Source: Methanobacteriota archaeon
GTDB taxonomy: Archaea; Thermoplasmatota; DTKX01; GCA-020343715
Assembly (NCBI GenBank): GCA_030594725.1
Contig: JAUVEQ010000098.1
Coordinates: 1 to 8,949, forward strand
Direction of reading: 5' to 3'
DNA: 8,949 bases
Shown: positions 7,301-8,949 of the stretch, piece after piece
How the letters are laid out: each line of letters starts with the position of its first letter
Position numbering within the stretch: the stretch's first letter is position 1
Notes under the pieces: generated by a model
Told to the model about the DNA's origin: nothing
The model's input: only the letters and a program-made list of their open reading frames with translations
Database searches by the model: none
Program-made: the position numbers and the translations under genes

Positions 7301-8387
7301 CTTCACGGAGGTCAACCATACCGTTCCACAGGTCAACCTCACCTTCGTCCAGAGGGATGGGCAAGGGGAGGTTCCGATACTGCCCGCAAGCGGGGGTACC
7401 TTCTCTGCTGTGTTGCCAGAGGGGCGCTACGATGTGAACGGCTCCTTCGAATCCGAGGAGTTCGGGGTCCAGATGACCTACGAGCTCGAAGAGGACTTCA
7501 GGATGGTCCTGTCGGACATCAGCGATGCCGAGCTGAACTTCACCCGGGTCAGCGAGTACAAGCTGGACATGTGGTGGGAGGACCTGCCGATCTTCATAGA
7601 TATCAACTCCTCCTACAACCTGACGGTCATCGCGAAGAACACGGGTTCGGAGAACGGCACGTTCGACATATTTGCCGATGTCCCATCTGATTGGCTCTGG
7701 TCGACCGAGGTCGACAACGTGACCCTCAACATGTCCGAGACCACTTCGTTCTGGTTGCTCATCAACTCCTCCCAGACCGCCGCGGCGGGACCCAACGATG
7801 TCATCCTTAAGGCATACCCAAGGGAGGGCGACGATGACCCCAGCGAACTTACGATCGTCGTCACGATCAACCAGTTCTACGGCTTCGAGATACGCGATCC
7901 GGACCAGCAGACGGGCTTCTACAGATGGGAGCCGCAGGAAGATGGCGGGACCAAGCGTATGCTCACCTACTTCTTCACCGCCGAGAACTTCGGCAACGGC
8001 GAGGAGACGTTGAAGTTCACCCACTCGAACATACAGAACTGGACCATCGAAATACCCGGGGAGTCACTCGATCTGTTCCCCTACGAGACCAAGGCTGCGA
8101 TACCCATCGAGGTCGAGATACCTGACAAGGCGGAGCTGAAACCCCAGATCCTCACCATCACCGCAGAATCCCTCAAGGATCCCAGCCAGGCACCGGACGT
8201 CCTCGAACTGGAACTATCCTTCGCGGACCTTACCATATACCCCGAGGACGTGACAGGGGACGCGGATGGTGAACCCATCACACAGCCGCCGGATGAGGTC
8301 CCGGGATTCGGATTGCTGGGAGCCCTTGCTGCCATTGGAGCGGCGGGCATGGCTGCCAAACGCCGCAGGAGGAGGGCTCGACCATGA
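1317..8387 (+). CDS. aglB: Giant STT3/AglB oligosaccharyltransferase with modular surface tail and PGF-CTERM-like end
   Basis: AglB moves a lipid-linked oligosaccharide onto Asn in N-X-S/T sequons of exported proteins, at the outer face of the membrane. Residue numbers count from ATG 1317 (2356 residues). Residues 1-47 are a charged, Gly/Ser-rich cytoplasmic tail. About 13 membrane helices fill roughly 50-532. Catalytic and metal-binding signatures are GNDPDYHKR (Asp88), SDHD (Asp203 and Asp205), TIAE (Glu404), Arg463 in AAIRF, and WWDYGHW (613-619). The soluble catalytic domain runs to about 930. Archaeal AglB proteins usually end near 750-1050. Here residues 936-2080 add 12 beta-sandwich modules, 2081-2309 two NEW3-like Ig folds, and 2329-2353 a PGF motif, hydrophobic segment and KRRRRR. 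I could not place a standard DK/MI motif with confidence; DSRLMP at 758-763 is the nearest candidate. There are only three Cys (157, 343, 620), none in the tail. The gene overlaps the next by ATGA. The enzyme identity is firm; the role of the tail is inferred. Confidence 0.93.
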   Translation: MTGPSGVKDRSGSSDKGGRSDRRRGSVAEGSQSATKEGLKQVRKYLWQRKYTIMYLAILIILSFAVRTVWYYPAAFTGGPTPLLSGNDPDYHKRTVDFFLDNKEFLRWDPLLNYPIGGPNPNPPAYSTSVALIGLAISPFYHTLGDAAWLSMQIGACLWAALTVIPVYLFTKEMFGRKSAYLSAFFIAFMAGNVERTPLGFSDHDAFFMFFIVVGFFFMLKSLRLVKTRVYVKSWSEPRDITIGLTEFVRSNRIALLYSAMAGFTLGAMALSWKGFPYALAIIFIYLLFHMLVNKFRRIDNTAIGLTVLITVSILMLVSLPYYMSMNFMNWYEAPAILFAATCLVVAVFLFTRDLPWLLILPIFLLILVVALTFVWFLLPDVWVNVFSGAGYFIRTKLYGTIAEAQPPDFNRLVFAYGMTTFFLALVGVVIMIKDMPKGWKNDAIFTTIWALVSMYMAIAAIRFMYNATPVFAILSGWITWKVIERLDYRRMVRVFRSMKGDFFKAIKYSIKLRHVAGALFLVVLIVAPNIWYSVDAGIPYESKKEKDLGIYNWLPEWLRPSEELFDPDSNNLWYLGSFGTSFMSEYWAEGMWWLAEQDTWVPEEERPGFISWWDYGHWCVNVGEHPTAADNFQNGVEFAGNFIGAGGEEEANALMLVRLFQTNMRNETVVEYMRAEIGDLATNELLDLYRNPGKYTHLIHDYPERYGLKDDEISARNTIYIHGSWVIMEATDSAQRVNMLLWYGNAVGDQFRYFAVDSRLMPSSYQNTGIFYAPITLSDSRVEDYIEIVAIYNGNQITLEQAAELPATERANLQYQLVWKRPFFESMFYRTFIGYSGYDMGPDFTDSGIPYVTGDLAQYPPQYAWNQTHWAAVSHTVHWNPYDAANISQHQRDWEVVSWDEGIARKQADEGVVDDAIRSISQGVIYVKWYAGAWVNGTVRTETGDPVPGATITVHDGFRFIGEYMGPDYLGVPHGTTTTDENGRYSILAPFGNVTVVASNGGGLEYVTLHERNILNQTNLFISDDASMRIGEYNFTADMTVPIAYQSGILFLDSNQNGVYDEDEAMGNARMFLEGVQGLNTTHNLTTFANGFYEFKNALPGEYTVTVFYDDHEIEEVALISLGPGDVKEEDLPVPFSEISGTITRRDGEDVKGTEMLVRHLANNETVVSEADALGNYIFDDLLPGNYSLEIYVPGTQPINESVTLTLAEVRTLNYTLVPIAFVEGTVFEDDNDNGQPDPGEGLGNMTITYQRIGVEGIVLTTVTNETGHYNGSIPKGLWTTYVNEFIDGDHFGYLGQIEVDPDDWSYMMNLSIIPSYLVNGTIMRQASDSNETLIPAGRTLVEIWNDDGRINVLANSSAVFGIHLPVGEYSLMTSKVIGERPRVHLTHINVTEDIDLGEIELTNGTRLMGHVFFDKNGNDAPGPDEGVANGNIIFEADGHRFNTTTISNGSYEMIAAPFNYTISIDADAYEPYSSYINASGNVNPTKKNFPLQPYNVTYSGIAGYDWDDNGNLTGDGFPLLNISFVAVDPPTNPNARSINVTTDAEGYYETELAPGKYRIKVLLDRDEDLGSFRYTYDEIINVNPTTEDQTKNVWLERKVRFNGTVVLDGNNTTVHTTIRVDEGAQRITVSAGEFDDYVNVGEHLMTATYFTTSNGTTDTRYELEMIYDFDRPTTLEIVMYPVVKFTGVLYYDWNENGEFDPADPDDPEDEGEAIHVPRFTLQGIKDHEVYPFVNGTFESSLYPYDNYTLFLQQRDFDDATGVEYQWYKNITVDISTDTEMEVSLDRRLEFNGRVYWDRDGDDDPAGEEAIEDATVTIDAVDGAVSYELITGSNGRYVQFVQVDAEGNGTYLVSVTAPGFTPDQPEWEHTVSANNRTLDLEMSASNVTFNGTTFLDQNMNGEMNRYEFPIPVENIELWDAQNRSIYYQASTDENGSFQISVEPGTYDVYAWTEIDGGYLVHLGEHEVVPENETQDVFLPLTVGRRGSGIMYFYNFTEVNHTVPQVNLTFVQRDGQGEVPILPASGGTFSAVLPEGRYDVNGSFESEEFGVQMTYELEEDFRMVLSDISDAELNFTRVSEYKLDMWWEDLPIFIDINSSYNLTVIAKNTGSENGTFDIFADVPSDWLWSTEVDNVTLNMSETTSFWLLINSSQTAAAGPNDVILKAYPREGDDDPSELTIVVTINQFYGFEIRDPDQQTGFYRWEPQEDGGTKRMLTYFFTAENFGNGEETLKFTHSNIQNWTIEIPGESLDLFPYETKAAIPIEVEIPDKAELKPQILTITAESLKDPSQAPDVLELELSFADLTIYPEDVTGDADGEPITQPPDEVPGFGLLGALAAIGAAGMAAKRRRRRARP
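4122..7556 (+). repeat. Twelve tandem ~95-residue beta-sandwich modules encoded within aglB
   Basis: The modules are divergent protein repeats, not DNA repeats. Each opens with a strand like (F/V)NGTV or GxVFxD and closes with a strand like LPxGxYxV. Approximate starts (residues from ATG 1317) are 936, 1048, 1140, 1224, 1320, 1409, 1502, 1603, 1687, 1792, 1890 and 1987, a spacing of 84-112. The first resembles a carboxypeptidase regulatory-like domain (VPGATITVHDG, then TTTDENGRYS). Seven resemble SdrD B-type domains, with a calcium-loop signature starting at Asp 1054, 1231, 1416, 1509, 1694, 1799 and 1897, for example DSNQNGVYDEDE and DWNENGEFDPAD. The other modules lack the loop. Such modules are typical of long, rigid stalks on surface proteins. 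The module borders are my own reading by eye. Confidence 0.75.
7557..8243 (+). other. Two NEW3-like Ig-fold domains in the aglB product
   Basis: Residues 2081-2187 and 2188-2309 of the large protein each contain the pattern of NEW3/CARDB-type domains. These have a strand with a short NxG turn after an aromatic or hydrophobic strand (TVIAKNTGSENGTF; FTAENFGNGEETL), then a Trp-containing strand (DWLWSTEV; NWTIEIPGESLDL), then a strand of the type SFWLLINSS or KAAIPIEVEIP. These domains often sit just before a membrane anchor in archaeal surface proteins, which is where they occur here. Family assignment is by pattern only. Confidence 0.6.
8301..8384 (+). other. PGF-CTERM-like archaeosortase sorting signal at the C-terminus of the aglB product
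   Basis: The end of the protein has the three parts of a PGF-CTERM signal: Pro-Gly-Phe at residues 2329-2331, a hydrophobic segment of about 17 residues rich in Ala, Gly and Leu, and the basic cluster KRRRRR at 2348-2353. In Haloferax, archaeosortase A removes such signals and the protein is attached to a lipid. The preceding linker (GDADGEPITQPPDEV) is short and not Thr-rich, which is less typical. A simple C-terminal transmembrane anchor is the alternative. No archaeosortase gene is in the window. Confidence 0.72.
8367..8376 (+). promoter_or_regulatory. Shine-Dalgarno sequence of the downstream gene, inside the aglB coding sequence
   Basis: AGGAGGAGGG at 8367-8376 lies 7 bases before ATG 8384. 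In the aglB frame, bases 8367-8375 are three consecutive AGG arginine codons in the polybasic end of the sorting signal. The same bases therefore encode the anchor's positive charges and recruit ribosomes for the next gene. Confidence 0.7.
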
Positions 8388-8949
8388 GGGCCACCATCCC
8401 CCGCCTGAGAGGCGCAACGGCCAAGGTCGCCATCGTTGTCCTTATGGCCATGCTGGTCTCAGTTCCCGTCGTCAGCGGTTACCTCAACAAGAACATCAAT
8501 ATGACCGAGTACGTCCGTGAGCAGTCCTGCTACTGCCACGGGACCGAGGTCGAGCCCGATGTCACCATCATCATCGAGGTGCCCGACCGGATTTCGTACA
8601 CCCTCAGCAACCGTTCCATCGATGTGATGATCGGCATCCTCGGTGATCCCGAGGACCTAACAGGATTCGGATTGTACCTCAACACCTCGAAGACGGATGA
8701 TAACGTCAGGTGGAAGAACAATTACATCAACGATACTGGGATCGCACCCATTCCCGAGGACCTGATCAGGGTCAACGGCACGTCACTCTGGAGCGTCGGA
8801 CCGATCACCGACAAGTGGTTCAATGTCAGCTTCATCCCGGGCACCGAGGACCAGGAGATCGTGGTGAGCGTCGCGGGGATGAGGGCCAACAACAACAACA
8901 ACGAGTCCGGTGATCTCTGGAACGTGGCCTCCCAGGTCGTCGAGGTCCG
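8384..8949 (+). CDS. Secreted protein with CYCH motif, possibly Reeler/choice-of-anchor V-like (partial)
   Basis: Read from ATG 8384 and open to the window's end; 188 residues are visible. Residues 1-32 look like a signal peptide: basic start (MRATIPRLRG), hydrophobic core (VAIVVLMAMLVSVPVV), likely cut after SG. The mature part starts with SCYCHG (Cys49 and Cys51, the only cysteines seen). It continues with a beta-rich domain holding TGFGLYLN and, near the end, VSVAGMRANNNNNESGDLW. This order (Cys/His motif near the N-terminus, GFG strand, then A-N-...-GD) recalls Reeler or choice-of-anchor V proteins, which often begin with a CxxCH; that likeness is from memory. CxCH is one residue shorter than a standard haem c site, so haem binding is uncertain. 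Seven N-X-S/T sequons (NMT, NRS, NTS, NDT, NGT, NVS, NES) make it a likely glycoprotein. Its start overlaps the aglB stop as ATGA with a strong internal Shine-Dalgarno sequence, so translation is probably coupled. Confidence 0.82.
   Translation, partial: MRATIPRLRGATAKVAIVVLMAMLVSVPVVSGYLNKNINMTEYVREQSCYCHGTEVEPDVTIIIEVPDRISYTLSNRSIDVMIGILGDPEDLTGFGLYLNTSKTDDNVRWKNNYINDTGIAPIPEDLIRVNGTSLWSVGPITDKWFNVSFIPGTEDQEIVVSVAGMRANNNNNESGDLWNVASQVVEV
8888..8902 (+). repeat. (AAC)5 trinucleotide run encoding five Asn
   Basis: Five perfect AAC codons in a row encode Asn-Asn-Asn-Asn-Asn, followed by Glu-Ser, so the last Asn is part of an NES sequon. The run lies in the secreted protein just before GDLW, where a surface loop is expected. 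A short perfect repeat of this kind can vary in copy number without shifting the frame. Confidence 0.6.

Noticed and set aside
4122..7556. Tail modules as a recent DNA-level tandem duplication
   Set aside because: No long direct DNA repeats are visible between modules. They resemble each other only at the level of short protein motifs, so any duplication is old.
5391..8024. Very long open frame (877 codons) on the minus strand
   Set aside because: It lies wholly within the tail-coding part of the large gene. Its product is a repetitive Val/Gly/Asp/Leu/Arg mix with no recognisable domain or motif. In G+C-rich genes with strong third-position bias the antisense frame often stays open. The plus-strand frame has coherent domains throughout.
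258..8387. Functional link between thioredoxin reductase and the transferase, by analogy with thioredoxin-like subunits (Ost3/Ost6) of the eukaryotic enzyme
   Set aside because: The reductase is cytoplasmic, has its own promoter, and is separated by a gap with a second strong promoter. The transferase tail has no cysteine to act on. Adjacency alone is weak evidence.

Overview
The window looks archaeal. It holds an STT3/AglB-type oligosaccharyltransferase, a PGF-CTERM-like sorting signal, TATA-box promoters about 27 bases upstream of short purine-rich leaders, and a G+C-rich coding style. The wider family features suggest a euryarchaeote, perhaps of the Thermoplasmatota (for example Methanomassiliicoccales-like). 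That lineage placement is an inference from style and was not tested by any search. All genes read on the + strand.

Layout. Bases 1-126 are the 3' end of a gene for a membrane-anchored protein, of which only the C-terminal transmembrane anchor is visible. A 131-base intergenic region follows, with a perfect GC-rich hairpin, a TATA box and an inverted repeat between the TATA box and the expected start of transcription. Next is a complete FAD/NADPH thioredoxin reductase (258-1181). A 126-base gap then carries a TTATATA promoter for a 7.1-kb gene (1317-8387). That gene encodes an oligosaccharyltransferase catalytic subunit of about 2356 residues, more than twice the usual archaeal length. Its stop codon overlaps the start codon (ATGA) of a secreted protein with a CYCH motif, which runs off the end of the window (8384-8949).

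The large gene is the main item of interest. Its first 930 or so residues form a normal AglB core: about 13 membrane helices, the acidic motifs, a TIAE loop and WWDYGH. Behind it comes a surface tail of about 1400 residues. The tail consists of 12 tandem beta-sandwich modules of about 95 residues (carboxypeptidase-regulatory/SdrD-B type), seven of them with a DxNxNG calcium-loop signature. Two NEW3-like Ig folds follow, and then a PGF-CTERM-like tripartite end. The tail has no cysteine and about 53 N-glycosylation sequons by hand count. The enzyme that makes N-glycans therefore seems to be fused to a dense acceptor of those glycans, with a second membrane-anchoring signal at the far end.

The large gene and the downstream secreted protein form a translationally coupled pair. 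The Shine-Dalgarno sequence of the second gene is built from the three AGG arginine codons of the first gene's polybasic tail. The secreted protein also carries seven sequons in its visible 188 residues, so it is a plausible client of the transferase. The thioredoxin reductase has its own promoter and is probably functionally independent.
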